The notes under the pieces: generated by a model | Databases searched by the model: none | What the model was told of the DNA's origin: nothing | What the model saw: only the letters and a program-made list of their open reading frames with translations | Program-made: the position numbers and the translations under genes | Source: Goniomonas avonlea | Lineage: Eukaryota; Cryptophyceae; Goniomonadida; Goniomonadaceae | NCBI GenBank assembly: GCA_003573635.1 | Contig: QUTJ01031470.1 | Location: 1 to 11,977, forward strand | Length of the DNA: 11,977 nt | Direction: 5' to 3' | In this document: in pieces, positions 1-8,674 of the stretch | How the letters are laid out: the number at the start of each line of letters is the position of its first letter | How positions within the stretch are numbered: the stretch's first letter is position 1

Positions 1-417
1 ACACCCATTCCGAAACAAGAGGCAGAATCGAGCACAAAAAGCACCCTTTATTGGGGCATAAAGCTCAAAAAACGACTTTTACTTCCTAAATTTGGCAGCG
101 TTGCACCAAAATGGCCCCTCTCAGAGCACGAAAATGGCACTTTTGGCAAAAGTGCCAACTTTGTGAGAAAGTGCCAAATTAAAAGATTTTGTGTTTATCG
201 GATCTGGAGACATTAAAAANATGTATACAGATGTACCCCACGATGTTGTTAAAGACATGATACACTGGATATGTACCATTGTCAAAATCAAACATGCAAG
301 AAAAAAAGACAGAGACACACTGTTACCTTAAAGAAGTTGATCACTGAGTCAGGCGACAGGGAGCTAGGGAGCTACACTCGGGTCGGGATCGGGTTTTGCT
401 AACTGTATAGATCACGC
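1..417. other. AT-rich intergenic stretch without a gene
   Basis: No reading frame here looks like protein. The stretch is AT-rich compared with the GC-richer gene region to the right. Variants of AAAATGGC and AAAGTGCCAA recur between about 105 and 180, and position 220 is an undetermined base (N). It may be flank or an untranslated part of the decayed retroelement that follows, but no terminal repeat was seen. Confidence 0.5.
135..157. repeat. Perfect 10-bp inverted repeat (hairpin)
   Basis: TGGCACTTTT at 135-144 is followed by a 3-base spacer and its exact reverse complement at 148-157. A further partial copy of the right arm (AAAGTGCCAA) lies at 168-177. Transcribed, it would form a tight 10-bp stem. 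It is not next to an identifiable gene end, so a terminator or regulatory role is not supported. It could be a remnant of a mobile element. Confidence 0.7.
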
Positions 418-419
418 TT

Positions 420-1219
420 GATTTCAAGTTTCCAAGATATTTTCGAAATTAACATTATGCTAATTGATCTGGATATAACTCATATTTCACGGTATCGGCA
501 TTGCCTTATTACAACAAATCATGGGTGTCCCGATGGGTCCGCCTGCTGCCTGCAAGCCCTGCAATGGCCATACTTCTTTGTGCCGTCTCTGAATTCCGAT
601 GGTATGTACTTCTCAACTTGAAGGACGAGACTAACAATTTATCAGTGGTGTACACTATGTGGACGATCTACTCATGATATGCGTGATTGTCCGAAACCAA
701 TGCGATACATCAAAAGCAAAAATTCTTATTGAAAACTGTTTCGAATCTTTCCCTGATCCCATGACTGTAGAAATCGATGGCCAAGTCGGCACAAATATGT
801 TATCCAAGCCACTATTGAAGTTAAGAACTCTAAACAATATGTACTAATTTCGTAACACGGAACGGCCATAAAAATGAAAGACATATTTTTACAAATAAAG
901 ACACAAAATATGATGAAATACCAATGTGCAATCATGGAGTGAAGGACCTATTTCACAAAAACGTGCTGTTGTTATTAATGTTATTGCAACACTAAAATCG
1001 ATTTTTGAATCATCAACGGAACTAGCAGATTTTGATATGAGTGTAATCACCCTTTTCTATGAAATGCGAATTCTTAATATGTCTATCCGCGATTTGAAGC
1101 GAGCACTCTTCCATATCGATTACATTCCAAAGGATAGCTTAATTGTTATCTGGAACACAGTACAGATGTTTTTGAAATGTACAAACATGTTTCACGCTCG
1201 TACAATGATCAAGACATGA
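420..1219 (+). pseudogene. Decayed reverse transcriptase, Penelope-like or related retroelement
   Basis: Pieces of one reverse transcriptase appear in order but in different frames. In frame 2 at about 491-543 is GIALLQQIMGVPMG, the palm motif usually written GxPMGSPxSP. The reading then moves to frame 3 with SPAMAILL (about 552-575). It returns to frame 2 at 656 with YVDDLL, the catalytic motif holding two of the three metal-binding aspartates, and stays open to a stop at 845-847. The spacing of about 46 codons between GVPMG and YVDD is normal for reverse transcriptases. Downstream, RNGHKNERHIFTNKDT in frame 3 (about 861-908) resembles the thumb region (YRKPT-x-T type) of Penelope-like elements. 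A last frame-2 block (926-1219), with SQKRAVV and an LFYEMRI segment, fits the region after it. In-frame stops and frame changes show that it is dead. I did not find a GIY-YIG endonuclease, terminal repeats or the 5' half. The motif match is good; the exact family is inference. Confidence 0.62.
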
Positions 1220-2233
1220 AGCGGCCTCACACGGAACCGCTTAAGATCGCGAGGGGCCAGCGCCTGGATTGGGAAAGTTGCTTCAACGCAGCTAATTCGA
1301 GAGCCCAGGGACGTGTCAGAGCAGCGTGCATAAAACCACCGGGTCATTCCGTCGACTCTCCAATCAAGACTGACGGCTGCATTGCTTCAATTTGTTTTTT
1401 CGTTTCCTCACTTTCCATTTTCTTTTTTCCCAAGTCTGGACAGCGGACGATTCAAATTCATTCAATTCAATTATAGCCTACCAGTATATGAATGAACACC
1501 TTTTGCAGAAATCTGAGACATCAGAATGCTTTACAGTAGGTCAACATGGAGGGAATCGAAAATATCATGTCCGGCCATTGATTATCTTATTAGTACTGTA
1601 AGTTACGCTGTAAGCTACGGGCAACGTGAATGAATCTCTCTCTTTTTCGCGCATTCGTGGGGGCATCTTAATATTTATAACCAGTGAATCACGGCAATCA
1701 CCGGGCTTGGCCTTGATCTTCTTATTACTACAATTGTACTGTACCCTTTGTGCCTGTTGCCGCTGCGAGAGGCCGAGAGGCCGGTTGTGGCGCCTCCTGG
1801 TTCCGCGTGTCACTCTTTGCTTTTAAGTTTTGTCCCTTGTTGCGCTTGGGTGTGTGACAGCACTCTTGTCGGTGGGCGAACCGCGGATCACCAAATCTCC
1901 GACGCCGAACCCAGCACTACAGCGAGGTAGCGAGGTCCTTAACTGAGTAGGTTTCTGTTGCTTGATCGAGAGTTGATCTCACAACTTTCGAAACGGCTGT
2001 CCCTCAGGAACGGTTGAGGTGCCTTCCTTGGTGCCGTTCCTTACTCACCAGCACTCGGTTTTTCTAGTGATTTGTTTCAAAACGTGGTATAGATCCCCCC
2101 TTCGAGGTGCTGTTTCCGCGCCAGTTCTCCGCCACACACTTTGCCACCTTATCCAGGGGCGGCGTTCGGGAAGCATTTTATTTTTTTGGCAAGTTTGACA
2201 AGGAACGGGTTGTGTGGACATCACAGCGACACA
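1220..2233. other. Upstream region of the Tup1 gene, no gene recognised
   Basis: About 1 kb with only short frames and no convincing coding segment. It becomes more GC-rich from about 1740. CATAAAA at 1328-1334 and TATTTATAA near 1670 are TATA-like, but neither sits at a known transcription start. GAGAGGCC occurs twice in tandem near 1768-1783. The last 150-200 bases are probably 5' UTR, because the downstream start codon is the first ATG in its frame. A 5' UTR intron cannot be excluded. Confidence 0.45.
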
Positions 2234-5200
2234 ATGTATCACAAGCAGGGCGGTCGCGGGGTGGCTGGCAGCCAAGTGCCGGAGCTCCTCGAGCAACTGA
2301 AGAACGAGTTTGAGCAGATCACCCAGGTTGCATTGGAAGCGAACATATGTCAGATCCAGCGGGACGACTACGAAAAAAAATGTGGGAGCTCAAGAATTGC
2401 GAGAATATGCGCGCTGACGCGCGACAACAGTGGAGGCGCAGCTGTCTGAGCTGAAGACCCTCCAGCAGAACCTTCTCGATCTTGAGCGAAAACACGCGTT
2501 GATCGCGAAAGGGTCCGTTGGTATTTTCTTGCTGCCTTCGGTCCCACTGATACGTCATTCAGCCAAGACGACGGCAGCCGCCGACCACGGCTTGATCCAG
2601 GTGCGCCCCAAAAGCAGCCTCAATGCCACTTGGTTTGTATGGGGTGTTATTTGGTGTTATGGGTTGGTTTGGTCGCCTCCGTTACCCTCGTCGTGTAGTG
2701 TCATGTTTCCCGCCCATGCTCACCTTTGGATCTTCGCAAACAGGTGTCCCTGATCCGAAGCGCTCGCGAACTGACGAGAGCAACCAATTCCCTCGCTTGG
2801 GTGAGGATTTCGTAGTGTCCCCTGTCGGCCGTTCCTCACCTCGCAAACAGGTCCAGCACCCTCCCATTTGGGCGGCCCTGGTGACCCTCCTTCGGTGTCT
2901 GCCCTTTCTGGTGGAGGCAAGGCTCCTTTGAACCAACCTGCGTTGCAACTCCCTTCGTTTTGCTCTTCGGATGCAGGAGGAACTCCTAGTGTACCGAGGT
3001 AACATGCGCGTTCTTTCGCTCCCAAGTCTCACCCCCCTTTAGCTTGGTGTCCAAGTCTGTACAGGACGAAAACGCCCCTGACTGGAACTTATAGTGAGTC
3101 ATTATCTTGGTCTGAGTTGCTTTTGCTCAGTGGCTCGTTTCCCTGCAACACTTAGCTTGCATCGAACGCTGATCACTCCCGGCAGCCACAACCCGAACGT
3201 CCAGACCCAGATTAATGTGTACGCCCCCCCCCCCCCCTGGCGCGCAGTTGTCTTATGTCTTCCCTTTTTCCTGGAACTACACATTGTGCTCATTTCTGCT
3301 GGCGTTAACTTGAGCGCAGGCAATTAAGCCACACGCTGGAACACCGCAGCGTTGTCTGTTGCGTCAATTTCAGCGCGGTACGTGCCCCTTCTGGTGATGC
3401 GACTTGGCTGGGGACATTTTCTTCTGTTGGGATGGGTGTTGATTTTGGCTCTGCAGGACGGTAAGCACATGGTCACTGGATGTCACGAGGCAGCAGTGCT
3501 GTATTACGCTAAAACGGGTGAAAAACTTCGGTGAGCTTGCCAGGTCCTGAGCGAAACCGTTCTGACCTACGCACCCAGATACTTCACGTCTGATGGTGTG
3601 TTTGAGCCTTCACAGTTCACCGCCAAGGCTGGTGACTCCTACTTTCGATCGGTGTGCTTCAGTCCGGTACGCCCATTGCTTCGTGAACACTCGGCTCACC
3701 GAATGCCCGTCACCAGGATTGCCAATATTTAGTTGCTGGGTCAGAAGACAAGGCGATCAAGGTGTGGGACATCGAGGGCAAGCGTCTGCGGTACAACTTG
3801 TTGGGGCACGAGCTGGACATCTATTCCGTCCATTATTGCACTGGCGGCAGGTCTGTTCGATTCCATTCCTCCCTCGCCATCCGTGTATTTCTGACCATGG
3901 CACCACTGGTTGACATTTATCGACAGATGGGTTGTCTCTGGCAGTGGCGACAAAAAGGCCAAGTTGTGGGATATGCAGAATGGCGAGGTATGTGTGTTGC
4001 CTACCTGCGCGTGCCTGATTCACCATTCTGAGATCGTTGAAAGTGGCACGGTGCGATCCTCAAACACGGTGTTCTGTTGTGGACGAGTTATGATGTGCAG
4101 GGTGGTCTGTGCGATCCTTTTCTCTCTGTGTGTGTGTGTGAGAGAGAGTCGTCGCCGGATTAAGGTGGTTCGTTCCAGTCGCGTCCACCGGAGTGTTTCT
4201 TCGGTTCTGACGGTGGGCTGTTCGATGAGCCAACGCCTTCTTCGGCTGACCCCTGGCTTTGAGTGCCGGAGTTTTGGCCCATTATCGTCAGCTCACCCAG
4301 ACCCATAATAACCTCCACTCACAGAAATTCCCTAATATCCTCACGTTATCCACCCCTTATCCCATATCCACCCACGCACATTGATTGGCAATGATATCTT
4401 GTCGCTGAGTCTTCAGTACAGCGTAGAATCGATGGTAGGACCAGAGAGGGACATGGGGACAGGAGAGAGAGAGAGAGGGGGGGGGGGGGAGAGAGAGAGA
4501 ACACAGTCTCAAATGTACACATCAGCGTCAACATCTGCACCCGCACGTCAGGGTCAAATGGATACATGGCGTGACATTACACAACCCAGTGCCACCGCAC
4601 GTGACATTAGACAACACAGTGCCGCCGCACGTGACATTAGACAACACAGTGCCGCCGCACGTTCGGAGGAGACGCCACCATTCCGAACAAGACGGGGCCA
4701 GCAGAAGGAGTCACTTCCGTCGCAATGACCCCCGATGGCTCCCTGATCGCCGCGGTGGGTCCCTGTGTGTCCTCGAACACTCGCCTGCTCCCAGACAGAA
4801 TCCTTGTGGCAGCTGTGACCACTCTGCGGCCGATGATATCGCTGATGGTTGCTTAATTGTCAGCTAATCATCATCGTCCCCCTATTCTCTGCTGCAATTG
4901 TCTCCCTGAGCTACATCCGTCTCCCCTTATCTCCGCCACAATCGCCACTGATCGCTGCTACGCCTGTCATCGTCCTCCTCCCTGCCTTCTTGTCATCATT
5001 CCCCTGATCGCTGCTGAATCCTCGGACCCTGTTCCCTGACGCTCTCGTGCCTTGGCAGGGTTCATTGGATCACATTGTGTGGCTGTGGGATACAGAGACT
5101 GGCACGCTGTTGGACAAGATTGAGGCACACACGGACTCGGTGTACTCAGTGGTGTTTGCGCCCGACGGTGCGTCCACAGCTCTTCTCGTTTCAACTTGTT

Positions 5201-5535
5201 GTGCGATATGCCCATACCTCGAGCATCATCCCGCGCGCAGATAGGTGTGTGAGCGAGGGAGGGAGTCGTGTGTGAGCCGCGTAGCAGTCCCAGATCCGTC
5301 GATCGTAACACGACCGCCAGGCAAGTCTCTTGCATCGGGCTCTCTGGACAAGACAGTGAAGCTGTGGGATGTCAGCGGTGGGCGGTCGCAGCGCAGCAGG
5401 CTCCGCAACACATTCACTGGGCACAAGGTGCGTCGTTTCCCTCAGCTCCAACCTTCCCAGCCTCTCTCTTTCCTCTCTGCTCGGCAGACCTTCGAATCTG
5501 TAGCTGCTCTGCAGCTCCTAGGATGCTGGAGTCTC

Positions 5536-5570
<35 letters not shown>

Positions 5571-5857
5571 CCCTCCCCTCTCTCGCTCGCTCCTGCTCGC
5601 TCACCTGCCCTTTCAGGACTTCGTTCTCTCAGTAACCTTCTCGCCTCGTGGCAATTTCTTGCTGTCTGGTTCCAAGGACCGATCGCTTCGATTCTGGGAC
5701 CCCCGCCTTCAAGATGGGGAGCCTTTGTGCTTGCTCCAGGGCCACCACAACTCCGGTGCGTCATTACTGCTCTCCTCTTCCCTCTTCGATCCTTTCCTTC
5801 CTCTCTTCTCCCACTTCTTCTTCCTCGTTCCAGCGGCCTCCTTCCCCGTCTCCCCCC

Positions 5858-5905
<48 letters not shown>

Positions 5906-6179
5906 TCTCTCTCTCCTTCTCTCCCTCTCCCTCCCTCTCCCTCTCGCTCGCTCTCGTCCCCCTTCTGCCTCCGGGCTAATGCTGGATGTGCGGTTGAAAT
6001 CACCTCACTTGGAATTCTCTCTCGCTGCTCCCTCCCTCCTCTCTCCTCGCGCCCTAACCCACGACCCAACAGTCATCAGTCTGGCGCACGCGCCTGACAC
6101 TGACGTGTTTGCTACCGGCTCCGGAGACATGCGGGCCCGTGTCTGGAATTACTCTGCCGACGGCGTCTCGCCCAAGTGA
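2234..6179 (+). CDS. tup1: Tup1-type WD40 transcriptional corepressor (16 exons)
   Basis: Homologue of the nuclear corepressor Tup1 (Groucho/TLE-like), which is recruited by DNA-binding repressors and acts on chromatin and Mediator. Model exons: 2234-2381, 2431-2520, 2744-2800, 2851-2998, 3043-3093, 3186-3218, 3320-3377, 3457-3530, 3579-3666, 3717-3850, 3927-3987, 4650-4754, 5059-5167, 5321-5427, 5617-5755, 6073-6179; all phases agree, giving 502 aa and a TGA stop. Residues 1-80 form the Tup N-terminal tetramerisation coiled coil (MYHKQGG, LLEQLKNEFEQI, QRDDYEKK, LQQNLLDLERKH). Residues about 80-175 are a Pro/Gly/Ser linker with a basic patch (DPKRSR) that may be a nuclear signal. Residues about 177-502 hold seven WD40 repeats: HTLEHRSVVCCVNFSADG, SEDKAIKVWD, SGSGDKKAKLWD, GSLDHIVWLWD, GSLDKTVKLWD, GSKDRSLRFWD, GSGDMRARVWNY. 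The start is the first ATG in frame and matches the family's usual MY. The 2520-2744 region may include an extra 33-nt exon (2568-2600). The 3' splice site of intron 11 lies in a tandem repeat. It is shorter than yeast Tup1, having no long Gln-rich tract. Confidence 0.93.
2568..2600 (+). other. Possible 33-nt cassette exon in the Tup1 gene
   Basis: Between exon 2 (ends 2520, phase 1) and the exon starting at 2744 (phase 1), the bases 2568-2600 follow an AG and end at CCAG before GTGCGC, a donor type common in this gene. Including them keeps the frame and adds 11 residues (DDGSRRPRLDP plus the shared Gly codon) to the linker. The preceding 3' splice site (CCAAG) is weaker than the usual CAG. 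Skipping gives one 223-nt intron (2521-2743). Either isoform is possible. Confidence 0.35.
3224..3237 (+). repeat. C14 homopolymer in Tup1 intron 6
   Basis: Fourteen consecutive C lie inside the 101-nt intron 3219-3319. The length is likely to vary between individuals or to be a sequencing error site. If the intron were not recognised, the tract would break the reading frame, but the donor GTACGC just before it and the GCGCAG acceptor after it fit well. Confidence 0.9.
4127..4148 (+). repeat. (TG)7-(AG)4 microsatellite in Tup1 intron 11
   Basis: A (TG)n run at 4127-4140 passes directly into (AG)n at 4141-4148. It lies inside the 662-nt intron 3988-4649, so it does not affect the protein. Confidence 0.9.
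4461..4501 (+). repeat. GA microsatellite interrupted by G13
   Basis: An all-purine block: (GA)n, a run of 13 G at 4477-4489, then (GA)n again, inside Tup1 intron 11. The purine-only strand with rough mirror symmetry around the G run is the kind of sequence that can form triplex DNA, and the G run may slip during copying. Confidence 0.9.
4570..4659 (+). repeat. 30-bp tandem repeat x3 carrying 3' splice sites
   Basis: Three 30-bp units at 4570-4599, 4600-4629 and 4630-4659; units 2 and 3 are identical and unit 1 differs at three bases. Each contains CGTGACATTA, then ACCCAG or ACACAG, then TGCCRCCGCA. In the Tup1 model the AG at 4648-4649 of the last unit is the 3' splice site of intron 11; exon 12 opens with CRRTF and runs in frame into GVTSVAMTPDG. 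The equivalent AGs at 4588-4589 and 4618-4619 would read four codons and then TGA (4602-4604 and 4632-4634). Confidence 0.85.
5531..5592 (+). repeat. CT microsatellite in Tup1 intron 14
   Basis: A nearly pure (CT)n tract in the 189-nt intron 5428-5616, close upstream of the CTTTCAG acceptor. It may act as an extended polypyrimidine tract. Long open frames seen here on both strands (Ser/Leu-rich or Arg/Glu-rich) come from the repeat and are not genes. Confidence 0.9.
5840..5954 (+). repeat. Long CT-rich microsatellite in Tup1 intron 15
   Basis: About 115 bases of almost pure pyrimidine, mainly (CT)n with CCCT interruptions, within the 317-nt intron 5756-6072. Like the tract in the previous intron, it is pyrimidine on the transcribed-sense strand. 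The repeat-encoded frames are artefacts. Confidence 0.9.
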
Positions 6180-6531
6180 TGTGCGCTTGCCGTGCGCACC
6201 GCCGCCTCCGACGCTCTGGGGTTATAGCCTTTTGCTCACAGCCGGCGTTGGTATGAGGTCAAGTGCTTTCCGGCAGGTTGTACGTCATAGCGCGTCAAGG
6301 TCATTCAGTTTTGACACTGGCGCTTGCTGCGGTCAGCGACTCTTGCAGCGCGCGCTAGCTTCTGTACCGCCAAAATGCTGCACCTGGCCCGTACTTGTTG
6401 ACGCCTGCCTCCTTTGGAAGCAGCTTGGTGTAGAAGCAGCTCAGTAGATTTCAATGTAGGAACCACCTGGACCGAGGCTGTTAGCCCCAACTCTCTTTTT
6501 GGATCCCGATTCAACAGTAATTCAAGTTCTC

Positions 6532-6537
6532 AATAAA
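6532..6537 (+). promoter_or_regulatory. AATAAA poly(A) signal candidate for Tup1
   Basis: A canonical AATAAA lies 353 nt after the Tup1 stop codon, in the right orientation, between two convergent genes. If used, the 3' UTR would be about 370-380 nt. No equally clear signal was seen for the convergent minus-strand gene. Confidence 0.5.
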
Positions 6538-6732
6538 ACCAAATATTTGGGTGCCAACGCGTGTGCCCGTCCGACAGGTTTTGCACACACTGTCAGCGAG
6601 TCATTGCGCAACCAAACACGCCACTATGATGACCGCAATGCCATGTCTGCATTAAACAGAGCCTTCATTATGCAGGGGGTGGTGGTCTTGCAAGACTAAA
6701 ATGTCATGATGCTCGGGTGACTCGGACTGAAT

Positions 6733-7029
6733 TCATTGACAATCTGTGGGTTGTTGTTTTCTCATGCGACCCAATGCTTTGACAATTCCGCCATTGCTTT
6801 CAATTGCTCTCGTGTCACTAATAATGTATTCAAGTCCATCTATCTTGAGAGAAATGTGAACGTCCGCTGGGTCCTCGTGGTCACTGGACACAGGCTCGAC
6901 GTTCCAGTCACTGTGGCCACATGCCACCTCGTCATCACTGCCCCCCAGGGCAGCCCCGTCTCTACTGACAAAATCATCCAGTTCAGGCGACTCCTCCCAC
7001 GCTGCAATCGCCGCTTGCGGCGACTGCAA
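6733..7029 (-). other. Open frame of about 98 codons downstream of the SGNH-like gene
   Basis: A minus-strand frame ending in TGA at 6733-6735, with no ATG near its left limit. It reads as an acidic, protein-like sequence (WEESPELDDFVSRD, HISLKIDGLEYIIS). It is preceded by TTGCAG, which could be a 3' splice site, so it may be a downstream or alternative last exon of the gene at 7096-8674. I could not find a good phase-matched donor in the preceding exon. It could also be chance or an old gene remnant. No family recognised. Confidence 0.25.
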
Positions 7030-7030
7030 T

Positions 7031-7112
7031 TATATGGATAAAGAGTACTGGACTCGTAACTGGAGCTCTGCGCTCTAATATATGGATCAGGAGTACTAGC
7101 GCTCTGCGCTCT
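7031..7112. repeat. Imperfect tandem duplication at a gene's 3' end
   Basis: Two diverged copies, 7031-7076 and 7079-7112, share TATATGGAT, GAGTACT and GCTCTGCGCTCT. The second copy lacks about 12 bases. The right copy overlaps the last codons and stop of the minus-strand SGNH-like gene, so the duplication copied the end of the coding sequence into the 3' UTR. Confidence 0.75.
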
Positions 7113-8674
7113 GGAGGGCGTCGAGCAGCGCGACTGCCATCTTACGGCCGCCTTGCACGCTCGGCTCCACCCGCTGTACATAGTCTGCACTGTCACTGCC
7201 ATCCAGCACCCGGAACAGCGGAACAGGCAGCACCGAGGCCACGCCAGGGATGTTGAACCCGATGCGGTTGATCCGATCAAACAGCGTACGGATGATGAGC
7301 TGGAGCCTCTCGGGTTCCCTATCGTAGCCCATGGCGCCAAGCGTCCGGTCGGCCCAGCTGCCGCCGGGGCGGGGGTCGAGGTAGTAAATCATACATACGA
7401 GAATGGTGCGGGGCGGGCGCTTTGCGACCATTCGCCGAAGAAGCTCCTGATTGGTTCGTCATGCGTGCGCGTGGGTGATACTGTGTTTCTTGCGGTGAGA
7501 AGGTTGCGGTGCGTCTGTCAGCTCACCATCACTGTCCTCAGCCTGTGTTGTGTGTGTGTTTGTGGGGGTGTGGGTGAGTGCGGGTGTGGTGGGTGAGGCT
7601 GTGGAGGAGGCTGTGCGTGAGGGTGGGTGCACGCACAGGAACACGCTGCCACGGCAGCGATACTTGCGCTGACTGGGCGAGATATACGGTACCTGGATGC
7701 GACCATGGAAGAACTTGACGAAGAACCCAAATCCGGGAGCAAGACCAGAGCTGATGAGCCAGCGAGGCGAGTTCGTCAGCATCAACATGTTGACAGCTGT
7801 GCGTAACCGAGGTCGCAACGCAATGTCATTTCCCCCAAGACTGAGGATCAGCGCGTCGCGTTCCGTAATATGGTCCCGAATGAACGCATCTTGAGCCAGG
7901 AGCCCCGCCACTCGATCATCCACGGTGGACTCCTCGACCGCCGTCATCAAAGTACAACGCGAAAGCCGGCCCTCCCGTTCCAACGCCTCGCGGTTCAGCC
8001 TGCGGTGTCAGTGTGTGATGAGAGGCCGTGCTGGTGTCAAGAAAAACACGTGATCTGATCTCACCAGTATGACACATCCTGGACCATCCTTGCCGGCTTC
8101 AACACCTCCTCGTAGCCGTTGAGTGCGTCGGCGGTGAACGACGTATTATGGAGTTGAGCGCTCTTGCGGACCATCGCTTTGAAGAACCAGTGTTTGTTGT
8201 CGAGGGACGAGTCTCCAGCGAGGTACACAAAGCTGCCACACCCCTGCGCCTTGAGCCCCGCGCGCACTCGCGCAAGCAAGGCAATGGGGTGAGAGTGATA
8301 GCTCTCATAATATTCACCCGCGCTGACACATGAGCCAGAGCCTTGCTCTGCTAGCAGCTTCCAGTCGGTGTTTGCCTGATCGAAGGCACAAACTCGCGCA
8401 GCGCTTGATGGACCGCCGTTTGAGTCACCAATGAGCTGCGCTACGAGCGGGTTCCACAACACAACAGCGCCATACGCCACAGCTGCAAGTTGTGTGACCA
8501 GAGCGACGAGGGCTTTCAGAATGGAGCCGGTAGTAGCGCCGACAGCCACGCTGCCCAAGATGCTGACGGGAATGCCGAGAAGGACCGGGAAGCGCCTGGG
8601 AGAACATTTTTATGAGTGTCGAACCAATGCACACGGCAGAGATCGCACCGAGAGAGAGCGATGAAGTGGAGCAT
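7096..8674 (-). CDS. Membrane-anchored GDSL/SGNH-like protein of protist type (4 exons)
   Basis: Minus-strand exons 8674-8649, 8595-8065, 7999-7693 and 7446-7096 join in phase and give 404 aa with a TAG stop. Intron donors are GTGCGA, GTGAGA and GTACCG; introns are 53, 65 and 246 nt. The N-terminus (about residues 12-64: FPVLLGIPVSI, ILKALVALVTQLAAVAYGAVVLW) holds one or two membrane segments, so it is probably a signal anchor. GDSNG follows at 65-69 and a second GDS in FVYLAGDSSLDNKHW at about 136-138. AVEESTVDD, ERDALILSLGGNDIALRP (GGND near 241-244), RTILVCMIYYLD, GGSWADRTLGAMGYD and RVEPSVQGGRKMA come after. GDS followed by GGND fits blocks I and III of SGNH hydrolases, and the set recalls a conserved protist protein of unknown function. 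The usual C-terminal DxxH is not visible, so hydrolase activity is unproven. The first exon codes for only 8-9 residues and is the least certain. The gene is divergent from the myosin and convergent with Tup1. Confidence 0.8.

Noticed and set aside
2521-2562. Retention of a 42-nt segment in frame after Tup1 exon 2
   Set aside because: It stays open but encodes a hydrophobic insert (GIFLLPSVPLI) after the coiled coil, ends with a CTGAT branch and TTCAG, and does not connect in phase to the DPKRSR exon via 2600.
4570-4659. CRISPR-like array
   Set aside because: Units are directly adjacent without spacers, and the DNA is a eukaryotic intron/exon border.
4686-4754. Alternative start of Tup1 exon 12 at 4691 (after AAG)
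   Set aside because: It is phase-compatible, but AAG is a poor acceptor here, and starting at 4650 supplies GE-CRRTF, which matches the usual GExxRTL strand of Tup1.
5245-6179. Long plus-strand open frames of 244 and 303 codons
   Set aside because: They read through CT microsatellites (Leu/Ser runs) and Tup1 introns; the true exons inside them (5321-5427, 5617-5755, 6073-6179) are defined by WD40 homology and splice sites.
6840-7340. Minus-strand open frame of 166 codons
   Set aside because: It is an out-of-frame shadow of exon 4 of the SGNH-like gene (CMIYYLD...GGRKMA is in the other frame).
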